From the NCBI GenBank assembly GCA_002356215.1, contig AP017959.1, positions 2,000,195-2,064,194 on the forward strand: a DNA stretch of 64,000 bases. Reading direction: 5' to 3'. Source of the DNA: [Synechococcus] sp. NIES-970. Lineage in GTDB: Bacteria; Cyanobacteriota; Cyanobacteriia; Cyanobacteriales; MRBY01. This document shows, in pieces, positions 56,806 through 64,000 of the stretch. Within the stretch, counting starts at the first letter, position 1, and the number at the start of each line of letters is the position of its first letter. A program made the position numbers and the translations under genes. The notes beneath the pieces were generated by a model. That model saw only the letters and a list, made by a program, of their open reading frames with translations. It was not told the origin of the DNA and did not search any database.

Positions 56806-57018
56806 CTAGAAGGTATTCCAGGCGATCGCCCCGACTGTACCCGCTCCTGAGAAACAGAGAATTCTAAGGAACCAGTTACCAAGACTTGCCCCCTGCTGGG
56901 AACGCCCTTTAAGAAAACTGTAGATGTGGGGCGCTCCTGCCAGGAAAAAGAGGATGGCAAAGATGTCCGTATCTTTGGATGTCGAAGTTTGGTTTTGGAC
57001 AATGGTTGGATTGGACAT
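56806..57018 (-). CDS. Small membrane protein of the hli cluster
   Basis: From ATG 57018 this encodes 70 aa; a start three codons earlier is possible. It holds two hydrophobic segments, DIFAILFFLAGAPHIYSFL and GNWFLRILCFSGAGTVGAIAWNTF, so it should be membrane-bound. It follows the 65-aa gene and hli on the same strand with short gaps (28 bases), so it is probably co-transcribed under light control. I know of no assigned function. Confidence 0.6.
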   Translation of the reverse strand: MSNPTIVQNQTSTSKDTDIFAILFFLAGAPHIYSFLKGRSQQGASLGNWFLRILCFSGAGTVGAIAWNTF

Positions 57019-57046
57019 GGTTTGCATACCTAGCGTGCGACAGAAA

Positions 57047-57244
57047 TTAGGCCATAAATCCGAGGCGCTGACCGTTGGATTTTGCGAGACGAATTAAGCC
57101 CTGTCGGGTCTTTGCGTCGAGGCCGATAGTATTGCAGAAATTGGTGATCGTCTTGCAGTGCAGGCCGATCGCTTTGCCACGGGTTTTATTAAAGCGAGCT
57201 GTACCCATAAATTTGCGAATCAAGATAACAAGGGAACCAAACAT
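57047..57244 (-). CDS. Conserved 65-aa basic protein of the hli cluster
   Basis: A short, strongly basic protein: FGSLVILIRKFMGTARFNKT, RGKAIGLHCKTITNFCNTIG, LDAKTRQGLIRLAKSNGQRL. It has two cysteines, a partly hydrophobic start and no membrane segment. I recall similar proteins in many cyanobacteria, sometimes mislabelled as electron transporters, often near hli genes. Placed 45 bases after the hli gene, it is probably in the same transcript. Function unknown. Confidence 0.65.
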   Translation of the reverse strand: MFGSLVILIRKFMGTARFNKTRGKAIGLHCKTITNFCNTIGLDAKTRQGLIRLAKSNGQRLGFMA

Positions 57245-57289
57245 TGCAATAAGCCTCGTGAAACAACAAATAACCGAAGGAAAGACTGA

Positions 57290-57499
57290 TTAGAGTTGGA
57301 ACAACAGATTGATGAGGGTATCGCCACCGATGATTTCGGTTGCAATCAGGGCAACAAAACCGATCATCGCAAGGCGGCCATTTAGCTTTTCGGCGTAGGC
57401 AGTCCAGCCGGCGGTGTTTTCTGCATCTACATAAACTTCAGGCTCAACAGCGAAGGTATTGAGTTGACCGAATTCGTTGGAAGTATAACCAGTAGCCAT
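57290..57499 (-). CDS. hli: High-light-inducible chlorophyll-binding protein (Hlip/Scp)
   Basis: A 69-aa one-helix protein of the light-harvesting-like family. The chlorophyll-binding helix is [23 protein letters not shown] (about 38-60) with the key Glu, Asn and Arg. The N-terminal half [22 protein letters not shown] is typical. Hlips protect photosystem II assembly and delivery of chlorophyll under strong light. An HLR1 box lies directly upstream. It heads a cluster of three small genes read leftwards. Confidence 0.92.
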   Translation of the reverse strand: MATGYTSNEFGQLNTFAVEPEVYVDAENTAGWTAYAEKLNGRLAMIGFVALIATEIIGGDTLINLLFQL

Positions 57500-57530
57500 G
57501 GAGAGAACCTCTTGCTTGCTTACATTACAA

Positions 57531-57548
57531 AATATAACAGATTGTAAA
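57531..57548 (-). promoter_or_regulatory. HLR1 box (RpaB site) before hli
   Basis: Read leftwards the sequence TTTACAATCTGTTATATT matches the RpaB consensus of two K-TTACA-WW units spaced by two bases, with one mismatch (T for C in the second unit). It sits 32-49 bases before the hli start codon. RpaB binding at HLR1 boxes controls high-light genes in cyanobacteria. Confidence 0.75.
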
Positions 57549-57712
57549 CAAATATTGCAAGAAATTGACGGAAGAAAGTTTTTCTGGATTCAAATAACAG
57601 AGACGTCAAGTAGTCCCAACAGCAGTCTTGCCAATCCTTTCAGGGGATCGGCGTCGAAAATTTTGGGAATATTTTTATGTCAAGAGTTTTCTCAAAATTG
57701 TTACAAAAGCCG

Positions 57713-60235
57713 TTACAAACCGACCACAATCTGGGCGATCGCCCAACCTAGACCGAGGCTGGTGAGGTGCTGGGGCCAAAGCGATCGCCAGGGTTGTTTG
57801 CTGATTTTTTTCGTGAGGATGAGGGTGCAGAGGGTCGCAAAAATAAGGGTTACACCCTGGAGAAAGGCAATCACAGCGGGATGGGCCACCACAATCGGTA
57901 ATGCAGCGCCTTGGAGACCAAAGGTGGCCATGGTCACGGGCAAAATGCGGCCCGCTTCCCCCAAACCGAGGCGCAGATAATGGGCAAGACTCCCCCCAAG
58001 TACCAGTGGTAAATAGCCGTAAGTCAGTTGGAGAAAGGATTTGGACTTAGGCAATGCGCCGAAGTATTGCACAGTTGCCCCCGTGAGTAAAACGACACCG
58101 GCGGGAACCAAGAGGGCGGCGATCGCCAAACCGCAGTGAGGCCAAAATTGGGTGAGGTCCACATTTAAGTCCAGTACTTGATTAATTTCTGGCAGACGGT
58201 GGAGAAAAATCCCCCCCAGCAGGAGCAGTAAAAGAGCCACTTCATAGGTGCGGGGTTGGTGGGTCGTCCACAGTTCAATGGCCGGGGGCCGCAAATTTAC
58301 CGCCACCGATCGATGGGGGCAAGCTTTCAGACAGGTCATGCACAGGACACAATCGCGGTTATCCTCCAATTGGGCCGGATGGGAATAGAGGGGGCAACCG
58401 TTCGTTTCTAAGCCTTCACCCTTTTGGGGGCCACCTTTATAACATTGGTAGGTGCTGCATTCAGCAGAACAAGTGCCCTGTTGTGCCCGTAATTCTGTGA
58501 TCGCCAGTTTCGCAAAGAGGCCATTCATGCCGCCGATGGGACAAAGATAGCGGCACCAGAAGCGCCGTTCAAAGATCGCCGAGCAGATCATTGCCCCGGC
58601 GGTAATGATAATGAGTAGCCAAGCCGAGAGGTAGGCGGTATTTTCCAGCTCCCACAGTTCTTCCCAGAGAAAAATTAGGGTAAACAGGCCAAACAGGAAC
58701 CAGCCGCCCCATTTTTCCGCCTGCTGGCGGGGCCAAGGCTTGAGGTCCCGTTTGAGAAATTCAGTAGTGATTTTTTGGGTGATTTCCCCGTAGATCATAA
58801 ACGGACAGACCGCACACCAGAGACGACCCACAAAGGGAAAGGCGAGGAGCACTAATGGCCACCACCAGGCCCAAAAGAAATTCAAGGCAAAGTTTTGGTC
58901 ACGGGTCTGGGGGGCGAGGAAGAGGATGGCAATAATTAACGGAAAGGCGATCGCCGTAAAACCATAATTGAGGCGATCGGGCCACCAGGCGCTACGCAGG
59001 AACGAGCGGAGGGCTGGGTAAGCGTTAAGCAGATTGAAGCGAAAGCGTTTTTGTTTACCCTGGGCAGACCAAAAAATCTCTTCAGTCAGATCGGCCCCCT
59101 GATCCGATTGGACGATCGCCCGTTCCACCAAATTTTTCAGCTCGCGGATATTGTTGGGAAAATCGTAGGACTGGAGCCGTCGCAGGGCTTCGGGGGTTAG
59201 TTTGGGTTTCGGCAGACCCTTCGCCCGACAATAAAGGCTGGTGTAATAATCCACTTGGGCGGCAAGGTCGGCTTTTCGGACCCTGAGCGGCGGCACTTTG
59301 ATCGTTTCAGAAAAATGACGTGCTAGGGCCGGCAGTTGTTTTTCGGCGATCGCCACCAATTTTGCCGCAGTTTGCTGGGGGACAGGGTCCGGATCACCAG
59401 GGCGACTGATGGGGGTATAGGTTTGGGTTTGAATCAGAGTTGCAACCTTATCAATTAATTCTGGCGGCAGTTCTTCGATTTTGTTCAGGATCAACGTTCC
59501 CTCCTCAAGCCAAGCCAGCAGCCCTTTTTTGCCATCGGTGCGGCCAAACAGTTCCGCACCACTTTTTTGGAGGAGGTTGCAGTCAAGTTTAATGATCGGC
59601 TGCCGTCGCCGGGGGGAGCCATAGTGAATCAGCGCTGCCAAGTTGTCTTTTTCTAAACCCGGTTCCCCAAAGATATAGACAGAACGGCCATGGGTGCCCG
59701 CCTCACGAATTTGCTGCCTGAGTCGCTGGGCATAACGACTTTTACCGACGACTCCCCGTTTTGCCTTGGCCACAAAGTAGGGCCGGAGCACTTCCTGTTG
59801 TTGTTGTTCCTGCTGGAGGGCATTGGTGACGGTGGCTAACTCCTGGGCCAAATCTTGGGAAAAAGTCTGGGCAATTTCGGGATATTGTTGCACCAGTTTT
59901 TGCCATTGGTGACGGGGCATAAACCAGACTTGCGCCTCGGTGACGGTGGCGATCGCCTCTGGAGAAACTTGAGCAAGGAGCAGTTCCCGGAGGTTAAATA
60001 TCGTCCCTTGGGTAGCGGCATTCGTCTCGGGTGTATTCGTTGCCGTCTGGGTTGCAACTTTCCCGGTAATCAGGAGATAAAAACCCTTGGGAACTTGGCC
60101 CATTTCACTAATGGGGATCCCCGGTGGCAGGGTTTGTGGTTCGAGGACGGCGGCGATCGCCCCCAAAACCGCATCCGGCAAACAGCCGAGGGTGGTGCGT
60201 TCCCGGAGCCAAATGAGTCGTTCTTGGGCAGTCAT
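57713..60235 (-). CDS. Fusion of CAP-like sensor, defunct sigma-54-type AAA domain and NosR/NapH-like Fe-S membrane domain
   Basis: From ATG 60235 the protein has 840 aa (a TTG five codons earlier is possible). Residues about 20-130 look like a cyclic-nucleotide-binding domain (FYLLITGKVATQT). About 160-385 follow sigma-54 activators but are damaged: the P-loop reads GEPGLEKD, the GAFTGA loop is missing after ELFG, and Walker B reads LILNKIEELP with Lys for Glu. After the NNIRELKNLVERAI helix comes a membrane part with about eight helices. The Cys motifs are CAVCP, CRYLCP, and CVLCMTCLKACP (near 629-640). This resembles NosR/NapH/CcoG electron carriers. Cyanobacteria lack sigma-54, so a transcription role is unlikely; membrane redox sensing is an inference. 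Confidence 0.75.
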   Translation of the reverse strand: MTAQERLIWLRERTTLGCLPDAVLGAIAAVLEPQTLPPGIPISEMGQVPKGFYLLITGKVATQTATNTPETNAATQGTIFNLRELLLAQVSPEAIATVTEAQVWFMPRHQWQKLVQQYPEIAQTFSQDLAQELATVTNALQQEQQQQEVLRPYFVAKAKRGVVGKSRYAQRLRQQIREAGTHGRSVYIFGEPGLEKDNLAALIHYGSPRRRQPIIKLDCNLLQKSGAELFGRTDGKKGLLAWLEEGTLILNKIEELPPELIDKVATLIQTQTYTPISRPGDPDPVPQQTAAKLVAIAEKQLPALARHFSETIKVPPLRVRKADLAAQVDYYTSLYCRAKGLPKPKLTPEALRRLQSYDFPNNIRELKNLVERAIVQSDQGADLTEEIFWSAQGKQKRFRFNLLNAYPALRSFLRSAWWPDRLNYGFTAIAFPLIIAILFLAPQTRDQNFALNFFWAWWWPLVLLAFPFVGRLWCAVCPFMIYGEITQKITTEFLKRDLKPWPRQQAEKWGGWFLFGLFTLIFLWEELWELENTAYLSAWLLIIITAGAMICSAIFERRFWCRYLCPIGGMNGLFAKLAITELRAQQGTCSAECSTYQCYKGGPQKGEGLETNGCPLYSHPAQLEDNRDCVLCMTCLKACPHRSVAVNLRPPAIELWTTHQPRTYEVALLLLLLGGIFLHRLPEINQVLDLNVDLTQFWPHCGLAIAALLVPAGVVLLTGATVQYFGALPKSKSFLQLTYGYLPLVLGGSLAHYLRLGLGEAGRILPVTMATFGLQGAALPIVVAHPAVIAFLQGVTLIFATLCTLILTKKISKQPWRSLWPQHLTSLGLGWAIAQIVVGL

Positions 60236-60346
60236 GGTGATTTTCCTCAAACCCTACTTTTTTTAGCTTAAGCCGCTTAGATTTTTAGCACCGATTTTCC
60301 ACAGAAAAAGCTACATTGATGTCAGTGGCTGGCGAAAAATTAGACG

Positions 60347-61309
60347 ATGGAAACAAGACAACTGGGTAAAAGCGCGGTGCAGATTACGCCGATTATCCTC
60401 GGCACTTGGCAGGCGGGTAAACGCAACTGGACTGACATCAACGACCAAGAGATTGTGGCCGGGATCCGGGCCGCCGTTGATGCGGGGATGACGACCATTG
60501 ACACCGCTGAAATCTATGGTGATGGGGATGCAGAACGGCGGGTGGCCGAGGCGATCGCCCCCCAGCGAGATCAGGTGACATTACTGACGAAGGTTTTTGC
60601 CAACCATCTCCACCATGACCAAGTGATCACAGCCTGTGAAAATTCCCTCAAACGCCTGCAAACGGACTATATCGATCTGTACCAAATCCATTGGCCAGCC
60701 GGTTCTTGGAATTCTGACCTGGTGCCCATTGAAGAAACCATGGCAGCCCTGAATCAACTAAAAGAGCAAGGGAAAATTCGGGCGATCGGTGTGTCTAATT
60801 TTTCCCTCGCGCAACTCCAGGAGGCGATGGAACATGGCCAAATCGACAGTATTCAACCGCCCTATTCTCTGTTTTGGCGCACCATCGAACGAGATATCCA
60901 GCCCTTTTGTGCCGCCCAGCAGATTTCAATCTTGGCTTATTCTTCCCTCGCTCAAGGTTTTCTCACGGGGAAATTTGGCCCAGAGCATCAATTTGCTGAA
61001 GGGGATCACCGCTCCCATAACCGCCTCTACGCCGATCCAGAAAATTACCAACGGGTACAAACTGCCCTCGGGCAACTCCAGCCGATCGCCGAGGCGAAAA
61101 ATTGTTCTTTAGGGCAACTGGCGATCTCCTGGCTCATTCGCCAACCCCAAACCCAAGCCATCGTTGGCGCCAGAAATCCCCAACAGGCGATCGCCAATGC
61201 CCAGGCAATCAACGTGCAATTGAACCAAACTGAACTCGGGGCGATCGACCAGATCGGGCGCATTGTCACCGACAATTTAGATGCAGATCCTTTGTTGTGG
61301 AATTGGTGA
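60347..61309 (+). CDS. Aldo/keto reductase
   Basis: NADPH-dependent TIM-barrel reductase of 320 aa. The pattern VQITPIILGTWQAGKRNW starts it. DTAEIYGDGDAERRVAEAI near 54 has the catalytic Asp and Tyr, LLTKVFANHLHHD the Lys, and YIDLYQIHWP the His near 104. GKIRAIGVSNFS is the family signature, and the cofactor-binding end is AIVGARNPQQAIANAQAI. Typical substrates are aldehydes, ketones or sugars. It is divergent from the fusion-protein gene, so the two promoters share about 110 bases. Confidence 0.9.
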   Translation: METRQLGKSAVQITPIILGTWQAGKRNWTDINDQEIVAGIRAAVDAGMTTIDTAEIYGDGDAERRVAEAIAPQRDQVTLLTKVFANHLHHDQVITACENSLKRLQTDYIDLYQIHWPAGSWNSDLVPIEETMAALNQLKEQGKIRAIGVSNFSLAQLQEAMEHGQIDSIQPPYSLFWRTIERDIQPFCAAQQISILAYSSLAQGFLTGKFGPEHQFAEGDHRSHNRLYADPENYQRVQTALGQLQPIAEAKNCSLGQLAISWLIRQPQTQAIVGARNPQQAIANAQAINVQLNQTELGAIDQIGRIVTDNLDADPLLWNW

Positions 61310-61447
61310 CCCTGTGACATCATCCCGAGGCTCACCCTATCGGGTAGGACGCGGGACTGATCGCCCCCCGGAACCTCCATCAGTTAACCGAAGCAACAAA
61401 TTTTTTTGGCTATACTGAAAACAGATCTAAGCGCCCCGGATAAACCA

Positions 61448-61870
61448 ATGAAAGCGTTAATTTTGGCCTTGGGAATTGCGAGCGTCGCCCTACCTGTCGT
61501 AGCCCAGGGAAATTGTTCCCAAGGGAATCGTTTTTACTCAACTTGTACCGACTATTACGGCAACCAATATAGCGTCCAGACCTTTGGCCCGACGACCTTT
61601 GTCAATGGCATTAATGTCCATTACTCCCGGCGGTTTGATAATCGCCCCGGCTATCATACCCGCGATCGCCACCATAAGTATTCTTTTGGGAATTATCAAG
61701 ACCAGAAAAACACGTCTTGGCCTTATCTACGTTACATTTCGCAGCCCGTAGAGGCCCAATCCCAGCTCACTACGGCAATCCCGCTGAGTAGCTTTAGCAC
61801 CTATTGGGAACGCAACCCCTGGGAACGGCCCAGCCATCACCAACCCAATATTTATCTCCGCCGCAACTAG
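61448..61870 (+). CDS. Small exported protein with His/Tyr/Arg-rich body
   Basis: From ATG 61448 it encodes 140 aa; an earlier ATG at 61406 is less fitting. The signal peptide is KALILALGIASVALPVVA. The mature chain has two Cys (GNCSQGNRFYSTCTDYYGNQY), probably a disulfide, and many Tyr, Arg and His (VHYSRRFDNRPGYHTRDRHHKY). No known domain is seen. Function unknown. Confidence 0.55.
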   Translation: MKALILALGIASVALPVVAQGNCSQGNRFYSTCTDYYGNQYSVQTFGPTTFVNGINVHYSRRFDNRPGYHTRDRHHKYSFGNYQDQKNTSWPYLRYISQPVEAQSQLTTAIPLSSFSTYWERNPWERPSHHQPNIYLRRN

Positions 61871-61912
61871 TCTAGTCGCCCCCTAAGGGGTGCTGGGGAT
61901 GGCTACGCTCGG

Positions 61913-61938
61913 GGGAAGGAGGCGATCGCCTCCTTCCC
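61913..61938. terminator. 26-base HIP1-centred palindrome, possible terminator
   Basis: GGGAAGGA, GGCGATCGCC and TCCTTCCC together form a perfect 26-base palindrome with a HIP1 octamer at its centre. A short T run (ATTTTT) follows six bases on. It may fold as a cruciform or an RNA hairpin that ends the upstream gene. Confidence 0.55.
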
Positions 61939-62016
61939 ACAATTTTTCAGTATTTATTAAACAATTGGTTCCAAAAAATCCAGTACGATAAGGCAGTCCC
62001 ACCCGTCTCTGTTGCC

Positions 62017-63210
62017 ATGGCTTGGCCTTCTGCCTTTTCCGTCGCCCTACGCCGCTGGTTTCCCCTCAGTTTTCTGATTACGCTTACATCCCTTGGTATC
62101 TTCGGCTTTCGCCATTATCACGTCCGGCAACGAGCAGCGAGCCCTAGTCCCCTAGTAGCCATTAGCGATAATACCTCGCTTGATCTAACGCTAGATGCGG
62201 CCCAGCTAGCCCCAGAGCCCCAAACCAAGACCACTGTCATCACTATCAAAGCAGTTGGTGACATGGCCCCCGGTACTCGGTATTCTAAAACGCCCCAGAT
62301 TGACAAAAAAATGCAGATGTTTGCAGGCGTTGAAGGGCAACTCAAGTGGAGCGATCTGCTCATTGGCAATCTCGAAACGACCCTGACTAACTATCCCCAT
62401 CCAGCCAAAGATATCAGTCGCCCGAATGTTTTTGCTTTTCGCACGGCTCCCAGCTATACGAATCTCCTCAGAGACGCCGGTTTTCAGATCCTCAGCATCG
62501 CCAATAACCACACCTTCGACTATGGCCAACAGGGTTTTCAAGATACAAAAACGAACCTTGAGGCCGCCGGTATTGCTCCCATTGGCATCAAAAACCAAAT
62601 TCACTACCACCAGCATAAAGATCTCACCATCGCCCTGATTGGTTTCAGTACCTATGACTATCACAACAACATCAATAACCTTGAAGCAGCCGTAACACTC
62701 GTCAAACAGGCCAACGAGCAAGCTGACATTACCATCATTTCTGTCCACGCGGGAGCAGAAGGGACAGGGGCGAATCGCGTTCGTCCTGGTACAGAATGGT
62801 TTTTCAGGGAAAATCGCGGCGATCTCCACAAGTTTTCCCGGGCAGTAATTGATGCCGGGGCTGATTTGATCCTTGGCCATGGCCCCCATGTCCTCCGGGC
62901 CGTGGAACTTTACCAAGGCCGCCTCATTGCTTATTCTCTGGCCAATTTTGTGGCTGACGGTGCTCTATCTGTGGCAGGAACCTTATCGGAAAGTGTGATT
63001 TTAGAAGCAACCCTCTCCAGTGAAGGAGCTTTTCTTCAGGGAAGACTTCATCCTGTTCGCATCAACTACCAAGGTTTTCCGTTCTATGACGCCAGTGGGA
63101 CGGCGATTCAGCGGCTGCGATCGCTTACCCAACAGAATTTTCCAGATACTTCCCTGACCATTCAAGAGGATGGGCAAATGTTTCCCAAAATCCTATCGGG
63201 AGGGAATTGA
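62017..63210 (+). CDS. CapA-family metallophosphatase-like protein
   Basis: A 397-aa protein with an N-terminal membrane anchor or signal (FPLSFLITLTSLGIFGF). The CapA fold follows: AVGDMAPGTRYSK near 88, NLETTLT near 118, ILSIANNHTFDYGQQGFQDT near 155, IISVHAGAEGTG near 237, and LGHGPHVLRAVELYQGRLIAYSLANFV near 291. The Asp, Asn and His residues fit the calcineurin-like metal site. CapA proteins take part in making poly-gamma-glutamate or other surface polymers, though many cyanobacterial members have no known role. No pgs genes are adjacent. Confidence 0.85.
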   Translation: MAWPSAFSVALRRWFPLSFLITLTSLGIFGFRHYHVRQRAASPSPLVAISDNTSLDLTLDAAQLAPEPQTKTTVITIKAVGDMAPGTRYSKTPQIDKKMQMFAGVEGQLKWSDLLIGNLETTLTNYPHPAKDISRPNVFAFRTAPSYTNLLRDAGFQILSIANNHTFDYGQQGFQDTKTNLEAAGIAPIGIKNQIHYHQHKDLTIALIGFSTYDYHNNINNLEAAVTLVKQANEQADITIISVHAGAEGTGANRVRPGTEWFFRENRGDLHKFSRAVIDAGADLILGHGPHVLRAVELYQGRLIAYSLANFVADGALSVAGTLSESVILEATLSSEGAFLQGRLHPVRINYQGFPFYDASGTAIQRLRSLTQQNFPDTSLTIQEDGQMFPKILSGGN

Positions 63211-63306
63211 GAACAAAATTTTTCAGGACAAGATAAACTGCATAAGCCAAAAATTGGGGTCACTATCACCTGGCAACACACATCCAATCAAACAGGTAAC
63301 TGACCC

Positions 63307-63786
63307 ATGATTCTTTCCCTCTCCTCCCGTTCCCAATCTTTCAAGCTCGCCACTGCTGGTGCTTTTCTCGCCCTCAGTGTTCTCAGCCTCGCCCAACCTG
63401 CTAAAGCCGACAACTCCTCTGTCAGCACGATGGTTTCAGAACAAACCAGTGCTGCCGTTGGCGTGGGCAACTCCACCTCTAACGTCATGGGCCAATCCAG
63501 CTTCCAGAACCAGAGCGGCTTCTTTAGTGGTGGTAACAACGGCGCTCAATCCACAATCATCGGTTCCCAAACCGCTGTTGCTGATGGTCTTTTCAATAAT
63601 GTCAACAATACCCTCGGTCAATCCACTACCCAACAGCAATCTGATGCCTTCGGGTTTGGGAACAATGGCAGCGTGGCCGACGTGGAAGCTCACCAAACTG
63701 GCGCAGGGATTGGTTTTGGGAACAATGTTGACAACAGCAGTTTCCAGAACAGCTTCCAGAACCAAAACTCTATCTTTTCTTTCTAA
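63307..63786 (+). CDS. Exported Asn/Gln-rich repeat protein
   Basis: A 159-aa precursor with signal FKLATAGAFLALSVLSLAQPAKA. The mature 125 residues are Asn/Gln/Ser/Gly-rich with loose repeats of about 20 residues built on SxxQNQSGFFSGGNNGAQST, FGFGNNGS and IGFGNNVDNSSFQNS. The style recalls curli-like or other amyloid-forming surface proteins, but the repeat is not a clean curlin repeat. No Cys. It may build a surface fibre or adhesive layer; this is inference. Confidence 0.65.
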   Translation: MILSLSSRSQSFKLATAGAFLALSVLSLAQPAKADNSSVSTMVSEQTSAAVGVGNSTSNVMGQSSFQNQSGFFSGGNNGAQSTIIGSQTAVADGLFNNVNNTLGQSTTQQQSDAFGFGNNGSVADVEAHQTGAGIGFGNNVDNSSFQNSFQNQNSIFSF

Positions 63787-63860
63787 GTCCCTTGGGACAG
63801 TGGCCGAATTTTTAGACAAACCATTGTCCCTGTCTCCTCCCTTCTGCTGAGGCCCAAGCC

Positions 63861-64000
63861 ATGAAAATCATCTTCCCCGGATCCCCGTTTTGGATCATCT
63901 TTACCCCTTCTCTGCTCGTGCCGGTTACGTCCATCCAGATGCCTGCCCAGGCGGCCTGCGTGATGACTGATGTTTCTCTCCAGGTGGCGATCCACGGTTC
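63861..64000 (+). CDS. Start of an exported protein, cut by the window edge
   Basis: ATG 63861 begins a frame that stays open to the window end (about 46 codons). It reads KIIFPGSPFWIIFTPSLLVP then VTSIQMPAQAACVMTDVSLQ. The start looks like a signal peptide ending near AQA-AC. It lies 75 bases after the Asn/Gln-rich gene on the same strand, so the two may be related or co-transcribed. The rest is outside the window. Confidence 0.5.
   Translation, partial: MKIIFPGSPFWIIFTPSLLVPVTSIQMPAQAACVMTDVSLQVAIHG

Noticed and set aside
1-64000. HIP1 octamers as operators or a CRISPR-like array
   Set aside because: They are scattered genome-wide in cyanobacteria, without regular spacing; no CRISPR repeat-spacer pattern was found.

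Overview
The window is chromosomal DNA from a cyanobacterium, most like the unicellular marine or euryhaline Synechococcus PCC 7002 (Picosynechococcus) group. The evidence is the very frequent HIP1 octamer GCGATCGC, a high-light-inducible chlorophyll-binding protein with an HLR1 (RpaB) box, heme oxygenase 1 for bilin synthesis, an IdiA/FutA ferric-iron binding protein, glycolate oxidase subunit GlcF, and many small proteins of cyanobacterial type. There is no rRNA, no tRNA that I can recognise, no CRISPR array and no intact insertion sequence.

Layout. 0-10.7 kb is housekeeping: desC desaturase, a methionine gamma-lyase-like PLP enzyme, rodA, pyrD, a DUF2062 protein, a ferredoxin, a 58-aa membrane protein, an MDR oxidoreductase, an ABC exporter and an AlaC-like aminotransferase. 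10.7-13.3 kb is a HIP1-poor, AT-rich insert with a dGTPase of the anti-phage type and a ruined DUF433 antitoxin gene. 13.3-22.9 kb holds an ArsA/Get3-like ATPase, a flotillin, an SLH lipoprotein, ho1, futA, dprA and carA. 23-27.2 kb is one very large multi-PAS histidine kinase. 27.6-32.8 kb holds an RsbQ-like hydrolase and a copper-resistance locus (DUF411 protein, multicopper oxidase, CopA-type ATPase). Its two transcription units carry near-identical MerR-type promoters. 33-41.5 kb holds a two-module protein, a universal stress protein, pgk, a nonsense-mutated secreted-protein pseudogene, a barrel protein, an amidohydrolase, ddl and glcF.

41.6-49.2 kb has envelope proteins (including two with a PilP/GspC-like C-terminal module), the tRNA nucleotidyltransferase, cysC and a phosphohexomutase. 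49.2-54.1 kb is a second AT-rich patch with an unrecognised exported protein and a 1010-residue probable outer-membrane protein on opposite strands, sharing a terminator. 54.1-56.7 kb is a run of cupin, phospholipase C/P1-nuclease-like protein and short-chain dehydrogenase. 56.8-57.5 kb is the high-light gene cluster. 57.7-60.2 kb encodes the strangest protein: a cyclic-nucleotide-binding-like domain, a disabled sigma-54-activator AAA domain and a NosR/NapH-like iron-sulfur membrane domain in one chain. The end holds an aldo/keto reductase, two small exported proteins (one Asn/Gln-rich), a CapA-like metallophosphatase and a gene cut by the window edge.

Functional themes are copper export and oxidation with shared regulation, iron and heme handling (ho1 next to futA), envelope and pilus assembly, competence (dprA), and light stress. 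The best candidates for something undescribed are the three-part fusion at 57.7-60.2 kb, the AT-rich exported/outer-membrane pair at 49.5-53.6 kb, and the dGTPase insert at 11-13 kb.
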